A DNA stretch of 9,758 bases. It comes from Dehalococcoidales bacterium. Lineage in GTDB: Bacteria; Chloroflexota; Dehalococcoidia; Dehalococcoidales; UBA3254. The stretch covers positions 1-9,758 of the forward strand of contig JAQULX010000075.1 in NCBI GenBank assembly GCA_028718465.1, given 5' to 3'. The position numbers and the translations under genes were made by a program. The notes beneath the pieces were generated by a model. It saw nothing but the letters and a program-made list of their open reading frames with translations. It made no database searches and was not told the DNA's origin. Positions 1-6,908 of the stretch are shown here, in pieces; the stretch's first letter is position 1, and each line of letters begins with the position of its first letter.

Positions 1-2
1 TC

Positions 3-518
3 CAGTTCTCCCTGCATGTTGTTGAGCAAAGCAACTCCAGCCCGAAACACTACTCTTTCCTTGCCGAGGGTAAAGAAGATCCCCGGCCGAAGCTGCTCGC
101 TGAGCTCAAGAAAACACTCGGCTCCGCAGGGAGCATCATCGCCTATAATTCCAGATTCGAGGAAGGAGTACTTAAGGAATCGGTCAACTCTTTCCCGGAG
201 TATGCAAGTTGGTTAGGGGGTATTCTCGCCAGGATAGTAGACCTGTATGCTCCTTTTAGCCGTTTTCATTACTACAGTTCCATCCAGAAGGGGAGTGCTT
301 CATTAAAGAAGGTGCTCCCAGCGATAACCGGAAAGGGTTATGAAGGTATGAATATCAGCGATGGTACCAACGCCAGTATCCTTTTTGAACATATCACCTA
401 CGGTGAGGTAACCGAGGAAGAGAGAGCTAGAGTCAGGGCCGATCTGCTGGAATATTGCAAGCTTGATACGGAAGGAATGATATGGATTTTAGATAGGTTA
501 AGGGCAATATCGATTTAA
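3..518 (+). CDS. DUF2779 domain protein, C-terminal part (5' end outside window)
   Basis: The open frame enters from the left edge and ends at TAA 516-518, giving 171 residues of the C-terminus. The sequence follows the DUF2779 pattern as I remember it: QFSLHVVEQ at the visible start, a FLAEGKEDPRP segment, IIAYNSRFEE, then IVDLYAPF, a YYSSIQKGSASLKKVLPA stretch, and near the end LLEYCKLDTEGM. The spacing of these acidic and aromatic motifs resembles a DnaQ/RNase H-like 3'-5' exonuclease fold, so a nuclease activity is plausible but is not established from this sequence. Known full-length proteins of this family are several hundred residues long and often carry a PD-(D/E)XK-like N-terminal part, which would lie upstream of the window. 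The next gene starts 32 bases downstream on the same strand, so the two may be co-transcribed. The family call is fairly sure; the biochemical role is not. Confidence 0.8.
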   Translation, partial: QFSLHVVEQSNSSPKHYSFLAEGKEDPRPKLLAELKKTLGSAGSIIAYNSRFEEGVLKESVNSFPEYASWLGGILARIVDLYAPFSRFHYYSSIQKGSASLKKVLPAITGKGYEGMNISDGTNASILFEHITYGEVTEEERARVRADLLEYCKLDTEGMIWILDRLRAISI

Positions 519-550
519 TCGTATCTGGTAGAGATGTCTCGGGAGATGTC

Positions 551-1099
551 GTGTTGAACAATGAGGTCAAAACAACGAACTCCAGCGTCTATCACCAGCA
601 GCTAAAACACCTGGTGCTCTATGTTATCCTGCTGGCGGTAATATCGACAGCTATACATGAGGCGGCGCACGTAGTAATGGCACTAATCAAGGGAGTGCCC
701 TTTGAAGAGCTTCAGCTGGGGTTTTGGGGTCTCAACCCATCAATAACACTTCCCGGTTGGGTAACTGAAGACGTAAAAACTCCCATGTTCTATGCCGGTG
801 GTTTGATCACCGGTTTAATACTATTCCTGGTGTACCTTTTCTATTGGGTTCCGAAATACCTCGAGATCAAATCCTATTTATGCTGGATAATGGGACTGGC
901 TACGGCAGTTTTTGTCGGTGAGCAGCTAATAACGGGTTATCTGGAAGGACAATATCACAGCGCCTATATTTTGGGAGCGTCTTCCTTAATGTCATTAACC
1001 AACATCCTTACCTGCGGGTGCATGATAGCAATGGTTTTCTTTCATCTGGTACTATGCCCGAGAGCTAAGATGAGAGAGAAGAAGGACGTTGCTACTTGA
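551..1099 (+). CDS. Small integral membrane protein with HExxH motif (putative M50-like metalloprotease fold)
   Basis: This gene encodes 182 residues from a GTG start. GGGAG at 541-545 lies five bases before it; TTG at 554 is an alternative start. Four hydrophobic segments are visible at about residues 20-46, 80-99, 108-130 and 138-170. The first contains HEAAH at 36-40, the zinc-binding signature seen in membrane-embedded M50 (site-2 protease type) peptidases. An AGG segment at 82-84 begins the second helix and recalls the conserved small-residue helix of M50 proteins. The usual second motif, an Asp in an NxxPxxxLDG-type context, is not evident; the nearest acidic candidates are E124 and E132, the latter followed by H136. 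It could be a divergent peptidase or an inactive relative. The start lies 32 bases after the upstream stop, so co-transcription is likely. The membrane location is firm; peptidase activity is inference. Confidence 0.65.
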   Translation: MLNNEVKTTNSSVYHQQLKHLVLYVILLAVISTAIHEAAHVVMALIKGVPFEELQLGFWGLNPSITLPGWVTEDVKTPMFYAGGLITGLILFLVYLFYWVPKYLEIKSYLCWIMGLATAVFVGEQLITGYLEGQYHSAYILGASSLMSLTNILTCGCMIAMVFFHLVLCPRAKMREKKDVAT

Positions 1100-1116
1100 A
1101 TCAATTGAGTGATCTA

Positions 1117-1142
1117 TGCCGAAAGCATAGTTGCTTACGGCA
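1117..1142. terminator. Hairpin between convergent genes, possible bidirectional terminator
   Basis: The 63-base gap between the two converging genes holds an inverted repeat. TGCCGAAAGC (1117-1126) pairs with GCTTACGGCA (1133-1142) around a 6-base loop, with one mismatch. A second, mutually exclusive 6-bp hairpin, CTATGC/GCATAG at 1114-1119 and 1125-1130, overlaps it. Neither has a clear T tract, so termination is inferred mainly from position. Confidence 0.35.
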
Positions 1143-1162
1143 CCCACTGCTATGATGTCAAC

Positions 1163-2377
1163 TTAAACATGGTGCCCCATAACTCGCTCCGTTGGGACGA
1201 AAAGCGAGGCATAAAGATCAGAAGCACTCCTGTCGGTAAGGCTGGCTAGAAAGCGCGCTACCTTGAGCTCTAAATTTAGATTATGAGGTTTACTCACCCA
1301 TTCCGGTAGCAGGGCGGGCTCTTTTACCAGGGCGGCAAAAAGACTGGTTATGATATGGCTGGCGCGGTAGCTCTGCCTAACTATTAGAGAGCTATAATAA
1401 ACCCGGTTTGTCATAAAGTTAAGCAGGTCATCCACTTCTGAGGCAACACCGGAGGAGAAAAATATGATTGATTTATCCAGATCACGTGCCTCATTAATCC
1501 CTTTAACGTCCGCAGCCCGGGCTCCAGCTTCATGCCAGATATCTCTTATCAGCCGATTTATGAGATGGCGTCTGGTCCTGCGGGCAAGAAGAATATCGCG
1601 ATCAACTCCGGCAAACACCGGGACATCTCCAGCTGTCCGACATTCTTCCATGGCCTTCTGTTGACATTTGTTCCAGATGCTGATCCCTTGTGATTGAAGG
1701 TCCTGCGCGTCTATGATGTGTGCCGCCAGCGCATCCTCAATATCATGAGCCACGTAGGCAATCACATCGGCGACGCTAACTGCCTGGGCTTCCAGTGAAG
1801 GTTGGTGGTAAATATTGAACTCGCCTTCCTCCGCTGGTGTATCAAACTTGGTGTTGTGCCGTGCGATACCCTCGCGAGTGACCCAGGTAAGATTCAGGCC
1901 ACGATGGGTGAAATACTGGTACTCCACCTCCTGAACCACGTCGAGAGAGTTGGTATTGGCATTCCACACGTGCCCATACTTATTTAGTGAGTCAGCCAAA
2001 GCCTTTTCTCCGGCGTGGCCAAATGGAGCATGTCCGAGGTCATGGGCAAGTGCAATCGCCTCCGCCAGTGTTTCGTTCAGTCCTAAACCCAGGGCGATGG
2101 CCCGCCCGATTTGAGATACCTCCAGTGTGTGAGTAAGACGGGTGCGGAAGAAATCGCCTTCGTGAACAACGAATACCTGAGTCTTATGCTGTAGCTTGCG
2201 TAAGGAATTACTGTGCAGAATACGATCACGATCGCGGGCATAAGGAGTTCGGGAGTCACCAGAAGGTTCGGAGTATGCTCTTTTTGACCATGGTGGAACG
2301 TCGGGTGTCATCAGGCGGCTTAAGTCTACACCTTCATTCCGGGTAACGCGCTTCATCTGTTCGTAGTGACCAGCCAT
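1163..2377 (-). CDS. dgt: HD-domain deoxyguanosinetriphosphate triphosphohydrolase-like protein
   Basis: This gene encodes 404 residues of the dGTPase family, which hydrolyses dNTPs to the deoxynucleoside and triphosphate in the cytoplasm and so influences nucleotide pools. The family N-terminal block is clear: RDRDRILHSNSLRKLQHKTQ (48-67), then RTRLTHTLEVSQIGRAIA. The HD metal ligands are H83, H112-D113 (in ALAHDLGHAPFGHAGE) and D204 (in SVADVIAYVAHDIED). The C-terminal VARFLASLTDRSA block also matches the family. All four expected ligands are present, so it should be active. At 404 residues it is somewhat longer than the roughly 330-350 I expect for the shorter type. An in-frame TAA at 2384-2386 lies just upstream of ATG 2377, so the start cannot be further upstream; M8 is an alternative. 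No strong Shine-Dalgarno is visible. A good promoter lies immediately upstream, so it is probably a single transcription unit. Substrate preference cannot be read from the sequence. Confidence 0.92.
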   Translation of the reverse strand: MAGHYEQMKRVTRNEGVDLSRLMTPDVPPWSKRAYSEPSGDSRTPYARDRDRILHSNSLRKLQHKTQVFVVHEGDFFRTRLTHTLEVSQIGRAIALGLGLNETLAEAIALAHDLGHAPFGHAGEKALADSLNKYGHVWNANTNSLDVVQEVEYQYFTHRGLNLTWVTREGIARHNTKFDTPAEEGEFNIYHQPSLEAQAVSVADVIAYVAHDIEDALAAHIIDAQDLQSQGISIWNKCQQKAMEECRTAGDVPVFAGVDRDILLARRTRRHLINRLIRDIWHEAGARAADVKGINEARDLDKSIIFFSSGVASEVDDLLNFMTNRVYYSSLIVRQSYRASHIITSLFAALVKEPALLPEWVSKPHNLNLELKVARFLASLTDRSASDLYASLFVPTERVMGHHV

Positions 2378-2407
2378 ATTTTTTTATTTTGCTCAACCTT
2401 CAGGAGC

Positions 2408-2436
2408 ATTCTAACGTAAAAAGATGCCTTAATCAA
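2408..2436 (-). promoter_or_regulatory. Sigma70-type promoter for the dGTPase-like gene
   Basis: On the minus strand, TTGATT (plus 2431-2436) and TAGAAT (plus 2408-2413) are separated by exactly 17 bases. The -10 box lies 30 bases before the ATG at 2377. Spacing and position are good, and each box departs from consensus by only one or two bases. Confidence 0.6.
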
Positions 2437-2752
2437 TGCTATATCGGTCAGGTGAACAGGGACTAATCAAGGGGTGGAATTTATGTAGCAAAGAATATAG
2501 CTCCGTGGCGGGCGTTGGCTACGAACCGGCGGATCGGTTATGAAAGGCTAACTTCCTGCCTCCAGCAGCGATGCTACTTGTTAAATCACAGCATCGGTTA
2601 AAATGGTCTCGAAAGCTGGTGGTTGGTTATTCCTGGCGCTGTGGGATCGTGACTGGTTATATTCATTGCGCCATTTCTATCAATACCTACCTTCCTGAAA
2701 CGTGGTGAAGATTTACACTGATCTTGAATCATGTGTACAGATTTTTATCAAG

Positions 2753-2758
2753 TATAAT
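2753..2758 (+). promoter_or_regulatory. Possible -10 box for the YbjN-like gene
   Basis: A perfect TATAAT lies 73 bases before the ATG at 2832. The only good -35 candidate, TTGAAT at 2724-2729, is 23 bases away, which is too far for a standard sigma70 promoter. The box may be used with a poor -35 or may be chance in AT-rich DNA. Confidence 0.3.
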
Positions 2759-2820
2759 GTATAAGGTGTGATTTCAAGGCATTAATATGCCTTTATTAAT
2801 GAATAATTCTATTAAATACG

Positions 2821-2826
2821 AAGGAG
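2821..2826 (+). promoter_or_regulatory. Ribosome binding site deciding the start at 2832
   Basis: AAGGAG sits five bases before ATG 2832. The same frame has an earlier ATG at 2787, but it lacks a comparable site, and the residues between the two starts look like translated leader. I therefore take 2832 as the start. Confidence 0.75.
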
Positions 2827-2831
2827 AGAAA

Positions 2832-3230
2832 ATGAAAACAAAACCAGCGGTAGAAGATTTACTTAACCACTTATCCTATCTGGGTTACGAGATTAAAGAC
2901 GAACAAGATGGTACTTTCATGGCAAAGCATGACAGGCTTATTGATCTGGTTATTGAGGACAAATGCGCAGGGATACTCTTCTATTCATGGTTTCAGGGTA
3001 ATGAACTAGCTGGGATTGATCGGGCTAATTTTCTTGAATGCCTGAATGGGATTAACAGTAAAGCAGTGATACTACGGTTCTATGCCGACAAAAATAATGC
3101 CATGGTAATGGATGCCTTCTATCCCAAACCCTATGATCGGGTCGGATTTGCGGCCTTTATGGATGAACTCAATCGTGATATCCAGAGATTGTTCTATGCG
3201 GATTCCGGGGTCGCCAAATACTGTGGATAA
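2832..3230 (+). CDS. YbjN-like / type III secretion chaperone-like fold protein
   Basis: This gene encodes 132 residues, soluble, with no signal peptide or membrane segment. An N-terminal helix (about residues 5-18) is followed by a two-part pattern. First come short beta-like stretches with DGTFMAKH and DLVIEDKCAGILFYSWF, then a helix with a conserved-looking NGINSKAVILRFY, another strand pair (NAMVMDAFY) and a C-terminal helix (FAAFMDELNRDIQRLF). This helix-sheet-helix layout with an N-x-x-N/S-like centre resembles YbjN-type proteins, which share the fold of secretion chaperones. They are usually small and of unclear function, with sensory or partner-binding roles suggested. The family call is from overall pattern only and is moderate at best. 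The downstream TPR gene begins 168 bases later and may have its own promoter, so a shared operon is uncertain. Confidence 0.5.
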   Translation: MKTKPAVEDLLNHLSYLGYEIKDEQDGTFMAKHDRLIDLVIEDKCAGILFYSWFQGNELAGIDRANFLECLNGINSKAVILRFYADKNNAMVMDAFYPKPYDRVGFAAFMDELNRDIQRLFYADSGVAKYCG

Positions 3231-3266
3231 TTGCACATGAGTAGAGGGGATCAAATTTTTATCTAT

Positions 3267-3272
3267 TATAAT
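3267..3272 (+). promoter_or_regulatory. Possible -10 box for the TPR gene
   Basis: TATAAT occurs 126 bases before the TPR start codon and directly before the 11-bp tandem repeat. There is no good -35 box at 16-18 bases upstream. If used, the leader would be about 120 bases long and would include the tandem repeat. Confidence 0.25.
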
Positions 3273-3294
3273 ATGGAAAGTAAATGGAAAGTAA
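3273..3294 (+). repeat. Perfect 11-bp tandem duplication
   Basis: ATGGAAAGTAA occurs twice head to tail in the non-coding leader between the YbjN-like and TPR genes. It may be a replication-slippage duplication or a doubled binding site. Confidence 0.7.
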
Positions 3295-3397
3295 AAAGCT
3301 AAATCGTTGCAGAGAGTTCCCCGCTAAGAATTCTAGCGATTTTCAGCTGAAGAGATCGGCAAATGAATACGATTCAAAATGATAGGAGGATGCCAAT

Positions 3398-4024
3398 ATG
3401 ATAAACAGGAAAAACACGGGAGATGGTAATGCTATTGACAGGGAAATAATTGAGATAGTGTTATTAGAAGAATACCTGAGTTCAGGATTAAACGCTTTTA
3501 AGGAGCATGATTGGGAGAGTGCTGTCGACTTATTCACCAAGTACCTGGAAATCGACTCGGAAGACCCTATTGTTTGTGATAAACGCGGTATCGCCTACGG
3601 AAACATGTACCAATACGATGAAGCCATTGCAGATTTCGACCAAGCGATAAAATTGGACCCATTTTTTGCCGGTGCTTATAACAACCGGGGACTATCTTAC
3701 TATAAGAAGTACCAGTTTGACCAAGCCATCGCAGATTATGACAAAGCTATCCGATTATCTCCTGAAGTTGCCGTATTCTATGCCAACCGTGGTTTGGCTC
3801 ACATGTGGAAAGACGACCTTCTCACAGCTATCGCAGACTATGATAAAGCCATCGCGCTTGATGAATCTCTTGAGGAAACCCACGACCACCGTGGTGAAGC
3901 CTATACTAGGTTAGGAGATTATGAGAAGGCAGTCGCTGATTTCGAACGTGAACTTGCCATTAATCCCAACAATGCCAACACCTACGCCAGTAAAATATTG
4001 GCCAACATAAATATCTCGCTATAG
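3398..4024 (+). CDS. Tetratricopeptide repeat (TPR) protein, five repeats
   Basis: This gene encodes 208 residues, almost wholly TPR. A perfect AGGAGG at 3384-3389 lies eight bases before the ATG. Five consecutive 34-residue repeats can be read at about 23-56, 57-90, 91-124, 125-158 and 159-192. They show the canonical pattern: a W/Y/F-x-x-A/G first helix (for example AYNNRGLSYYK), a YDEAIADF-type second helix, and a final D/N-P turn (KLDPFF, RLSPEV, AINPNN). TPR arrays are helical superhelices that bind partner peptides and scaffold complexes. There is no signal peptide, membrane anchor or fused catalytic domain, so a cytoplasmic adaptor role is the most that can be said. The short N-terminal segment is polar. 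The middle three repeats are close copies of one another, suggesting internal duplication. The domain call is very secure; the partner is unknown. Confidence 0.93.
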   Translation: MINRKNTGDGNAIDREIIEIVLLEEYLSSGLNAFKEHDWESAVDLFTKYLEIDSEDPIVCDKRGIAYGNMYQYDEAIADFDQAIKLDPFFAGAYNNRGLSYYKKYQFDQAIADYDKAIRLSPEVAVFYANRGLAHMWKDDLLTAIADYDKAIALDESLEETHDHRGEAYTRLGDYEKAVADFERELAINPNNANTYASKILANINISL

Positions 4025-4029
4025 TCCAA

Positions 4030-4068
4030 ATCCATCTGCGTATTATTAAGAAGAGGACGCAAATGGAT
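4030..4068 (+). terminator. Hairpin after the TPR gene
   Basis: Six bases after the TPR stop, ATCCATCTGCGT (4030-4041) pairs with ACGCAAATGGAT (4057-4068) with one mismatch, around a 15-base loop. No T run follows, so it may be a weak terminator or an mRNA 3'-end stabiliser. It also covers the ribosome binding site of the small ORF at 4063. Confidence 0.35.
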
Positions 4069-4134
4069 ACCATTAGCTTAGGCGATTCCGAGGAATCCTC
4101 CGACTGGATGAAAAACGCTATTAGCAAAATATGA
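4063..4134 (+). CDS. Possible 23-residue small ORF or gene remnant
   Basis: An ATG at 4063 is preceded by GAGGA (4053-4057) at a spacing of five bases, and the frame runs 23 codons to TGA. The peptide is acidic in the middle (SLGDSEESSDWMK) and hydrophilic. It ends ten bases before the first dispersed repeat copy. It may be a real microprotein, the stub of a gene broken by rearrangement, or chance. I do not recognise it. Confidence 0.2.
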   Translation: MDTISLGDSEESSDWMKNAISKI

Positions 4135-4144
4135 ACAAGTATTC

Positions 4145-4175
4145 AAAATACGCGTGTTTTGTATTACAGCGCTTC
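4145..4175 (+). repeat. Dispersed repeat A, copy 1
   Basis: This 31-base segment starts AAAATACGCG and ends CAGCGCTTC. It matches 8764-8794 at 25 of 31 positions in the same orientation, and its right half matches 8924-8944. The left half is nearly palindromic (CAAAATACGCGTGTTTTG). It lies outside the left inverted repeat of the central cassette. Confidence 0.6.
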
Positions 4176-4182
4176 TAACAAT

Positions 4183-4214
4183 TAAGCAGCAAATCACATT
4201 TGCGCTACTGCTTA
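4183..4214. repeat. Hairpin with a one-sided bulge, just after repeat A copy 1
   Basis: TAAGCAG-CAAAT (4183-4194) pairs with ATTTG (4198-4202) and CTGCTTA (4208-4214). This leaves a 3-base loop and a 5-base bulge, CGCTA, on the right arm only. It begins eight bases after repeat A copy 1. The other two copies of repeat A are also followed by inverted repeats. Confidence 0.5.
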
Positions 4215-4297
4215 CTCTAATCCCAATAGCTACCTGGCCAAAGTCTGATCTGCTCCGAAAATCGTGCCGGTTATGATTTCAGAAATGGGTATCTCCA

Positions 4298-4330
4298 TTA
4301 ACAAGTGGTATCACTAGTGGCGGCAGGTCA
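4298..4330 (+). repeat. Left inverted repeat of the central cassette
   Basis: TTAACAAGTGGTATCA (4298-4313) is perfectly inverted at 8593-8608. After an 8-base spacer of equal length on both sides, GGCAGGTCA (4322-4330) is perfectly inverted at 8576-8584. Ungapped, 29 of 33 positions match. Weaker similarity (ATGG.TAT) extends outwards on both sides. The pair encloses the two minus-strand cassette genes and nothing else. Confidence 0.75.
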
Positions 4331-4433
4331 GATTGTCATAAAGGGCAAGGAAAATTATGAACTGCCTTGACTTATACAGTGCCGATAAGAGAACATCGTT
4401 GATCTCACAAATGAGTTAATGAGGTTAAGAAGA

Positions 4434-6908
4434 TCAACCAAGTAATTGGCCAAACAACAAAATAGTCCCACAATTACCACATAACACTGCTTCACCACGT
4501 TTAAGGTCATTTTGTACTTTTATAGAAAGCTGTACATAGCATTTTTCACATACAGTTACGTTTTTTATTCGCAGTAATTGTGGAATACGATCTGAATTTA
4601 TGCAACTTTTGCACTTTTGCCATACCAAATCATCTTTGTAATGCAATTCTGCTTCTTCAAAGAGTTTACGAGATGATGCGCTCTTGTTTGTTAGAGCATC
4701 CACAAGATCTATTAGAATACCCCACTTGTGTTTTTGCTTCCATAATAGTTGCTCATCCGCTAAACCCATGAGAAGATATACTGGTCTCAGACGAGATTCT
4801 ATAGCCGTGGCTGTATTGCTTTCACCTCTCACCCTAGTTATCATAGATACTCGAATTGGGGAATTTCCAAACCAATTTTTGATAACCTTCCTATAATCGG
4901 ATGAAGCAAGACGTATTAAATACTCTCGTAATAATTTTCGTTCATTTTCGTCAGTAGTGCCTTCGGCTGCAACTCCGATCGCCAATATAAGCGGGCTTGC
5001 TACTGATATTTCCTTACATATTTGTGTCAAGTATTCATTATTAGCTAAGATCCTGATAAACTCCAACATTTTTTGAGTAAATTGTTCACATTGAGTTTGT
5101 TCTCTAAATATCACCTTCCACCAAATTAGCACTGCTGCTTCAAAAGTAATTTGCAGACAGCTTTGAATTCTTTCCCTAGGGGTAGCATGCCATTCTTTTC
5201 TACCAATACCAGCCAGGCGTCGTAAATGATTAATTAGCATATTGGAACTGCTACGCATAGCATGCTCTTGGCGTGATGTATATGATTCCATACTCTCTTC
5301 ATCGGTTTCTGCATTATAAGGTGGGGGACCTGCGATTTTTGCTATAAGGCCGCGGATAGTGGCAAGTGGGTCGGTTGTTTGATTTCCTATAACCAATGAT
5401 ACCGCACGCCGAGTAATTTCTACGGGATCGTGTGAAAATTCGAATATATTGATTGCTTCATCGACATCCTCAGTTCTAAGTTGTGGCGCCGCTCCAACCG
5501 TTGGGAGAACTGAGCTATTATCCGATACTTTAAAATCTTGGAGAAGCTTAAGTATTTCAAACTCAATTCCTAATGATTGTTCAATTGGATCGTCTGACTC
5601 CAAAGAATAACGACGTCGTGGAATATTGATGCCTGCAGCATATGCGGTAAGTTCCTCAGGGAAAATCACCCAGGCTTTGACCAAGATTTCTTTATTATTC
5701 AACTTTCCAGTCAAATCTATTGACTGCGGAGGACTATGTTCCAGTGTTAAGAAAGCAGGCGATCCCGATAATTCCAGCCGATCGTCACCAACGATTGCAC
5801 AAGGCTTTTCAATTTGTCCATCACATTCCCAAAAAATGTATAGAGTCTTGTTCTCGTAAACAGCATTGAAATACTTGATCCCACCTCTATATACCAAACC
5901 AGATTCATCCCATCGTCTTCCAGTTCCTGGTAGATCAGTAGCATTACCCACATTTTCAAACTCTAGATCTTCATCCTGAAGAGAGCTATCAGCAAATAGA
6001 GCAAGAAATTCTGAATTACCTCCTTGGTCTATAGTTTTAAGAAGCCCCGATCGAGTACAATTAGCTGAACCAATAGCTAACCAATTAACATTCTTATTTT
6101 TAAATTCATAAGCCTTTGCATGTAGGCGTTTAGGCTTCGTTATTGTTCTTGGGGTGAGATTAGGGACAATTTTGACAGCATCATATAGCGGAGTATCCGC
6201 TCCTTCGAATGGCAAATCGAGAACAACATTTTTTGCAGATAACTGATTACTAAGTTCACGTAATGCTATTGCATCTAAGAAAGGAGTTATTACGCGCATT
6301 TTTTCTGAAACACCAATAATTGAAATAAGTTGGCTGAGCAAACTGTTATTTCCGGACCATAGGAAATAGGCATCTAATTCAGTGCTATTTCCTGTTGGTT
6401 CAGGGATCATTTGCCATATGCGTAGTAGCTCACTCGATCCCTGCAATAATCTTGATATGGCACGATGTGCATCTTTAATAGCAGACAAGTGCGACAAATT
6501 CAATGAATCCAAATACATTGTCACTTCTAACTGATCATTAAACCCTGCTCTTGTCAAGTTATGTGACCCTACAAAGACAATGTCTCGATCCCCATGTAAC
6601 CATATTATTTTCCCGTGTTGTAGTGTCTGTAGCCATGGGGAATAACCAAGGATATAATTCCTTCCACATTTTTCCGGTAGCGATGGACATCTCAATGAAT
6701 CTTGATAAGCTCGGTAATCAGCTAGTATACCTATGGAAGAAACACCAATACGCCTGATTCTTGGTAACACTAATTGTTCGAAAAATTGCAGATTAAGTGT
6801 ATAGGTCAGAAAAAATGCCACTCGAAAATCGAAGGTTCTACTATCGATTGACAATTGATCTAGTTCTTCTAGGAGGTTGATGCCCACGATTTGTATACCT
6901 TGTCCCAT
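4434..6908 (-). CDS. Phospholipase D-like (HKD) protein with C-terminal zinc-finger-like cysteines
   Basis: This gene encodes 824 residues. The N-terminal part (about 1-310) is a bilobed phospholipase D-like domain. HKD motif 1 has H98-G-K100, then GSHNLTRAG (114-122). HKD motif 2 has H263-A-K265, then GSANCTRSG (280-288), followed by NSEF (298-301). The His, Lys and Ser/Asn positions are intact in both lobes; the Asp four residues after Lys is absent from motif 2 and displaced (D107) in motif 1. This HKD class includes endonucleases as well as lipases; with no signal peptide and this context, a nucleic-acid role is the better guess. Residues 335-425 look beta-rich, and about 440-760 is helical. 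The C-terminus has C766-C769, C787-C790 and C810-C813, probably one zinc ribbon plus an extra pair. The start overlaps the upstream gene by 40 bases, with no strong ribosome binding site, suggesting translational coupling. Lines sampled by eye have about 32-40% G+C. Confidence 0.82.
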   Translation of the reverse strand: MGQGIQIVGINLLEELDQLSIDSRTFDFRVAFFLTYTLNLQFFEQLVLPRIRRIGVSSIGILADYRAYQDSLRCPSLPEKCGRNYILGYSPWLQTLQHGKIIWLHGDRDIVFVGSHNLTRAGFNDQLEVTMYLDSLNLSHLSAIKDAHRAISRLLQGSSELLRIWQMIPEPTGNSTELDAYFLWSGNNSLLSQLISIIGVSEKMRVITPFLDAIALRELSNQLSAKNVVLDLPFEGADTPLYDAVKIVPNLTPRTITKPKRLHAKAYEFKNKNVNWLAIGSANCTRSGLLKTIDQGGNSEFLALFADSSLQDEDLEFENVGNATDLPGTGRRWDESGLVYRGGIKYFNAVYENKTLYIFWECDGQIEKPCAIVGDDRLELSGSPAFLTLEHSPPQSIDLTGKLNNKEILVKAWVIFPEELTAYAAGINIPRRRYSLESDDPIEQSLGIEFEILKLLQDFKVSDNSSVLPTVGAAPQLRTEDVDEAINIFEFSHDPVEITRRAVSLVIGNQTTDPLATIRGLIAKIAGPPPYNAETDEESMESYTSRQEHAMRSSSNMLINHLRRLAGIGRKEWHATPRERIQSCLQITFEAAVLIWWKVIFREQTQCEQFTQKMLEFIRILANNEYLTQICKEISVASPLILAIGVAAEGTTDENERKLLREYLIRLASSDYRKVIKNWFGNSPIRVSMITRVRGESNTATAIESRLRPVYLLMGLADEQLLWKQKHKWGILIDLVDALTNKSASSRKLFEEAELHYKDDLVWQKCKSCINSDRIPQLLRIKNVTVCEKCYVQLSIKVQNDLKRGEAVLCGNCGTILLFGQLLG

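Larger units (their letters stand above)
2437..2831. other. Gene-free stretch between the dGTPase-like gene and the YbjN-like gene
   Basis: I find no convincing coding region or RNA gene here. The heptamer YGGTTAW recurs four times, with GGTTA at 2536, 2596, 2625 and 2655, giving spacings of 60, 29 and 30 bases. The surrounding bases are not conserved. The right end holds a possible -10 box and the ribosome binding site of the next gene. Confidence 0.4.

Noticed and set aside
1464..1987. Plus-strand reading frames at 1464-1664 and 1802-1987
   Set aside because: They lie antisense inside the dGTPase-like gene, whose conserved motifs cover this region.
2536..2659. Regular ~30-base spacing of GGTTA motifs as a CRISPR array
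   Set aside because: The shared unit is only about seven bases, one interval is 60, and there are no 20-40-base conserved repeats.
2787..2831. Upstream ATG at 2787 as start of the YbjN-like protein
   Set aside because: ATG 2832 has AAGGAG at ideal spacing, and the extra 15 residues would include the Shine-Dalgarno itself as codons.
4398..4438. GTTGATCT/AGATCAAC inverted repeat at the 3' end of the PLD-like gene as a terminator
   Set aside because: The 8-bp stem has a 25-base loop, includes the stop codon and has no T tract downstream on the minus strand.
5747..5959. Minus-strand 70-codon frame inside the PLD-like gene
   Set aside because: It is an out-of-frame shadow; the PLD frame runs through it without interruption.
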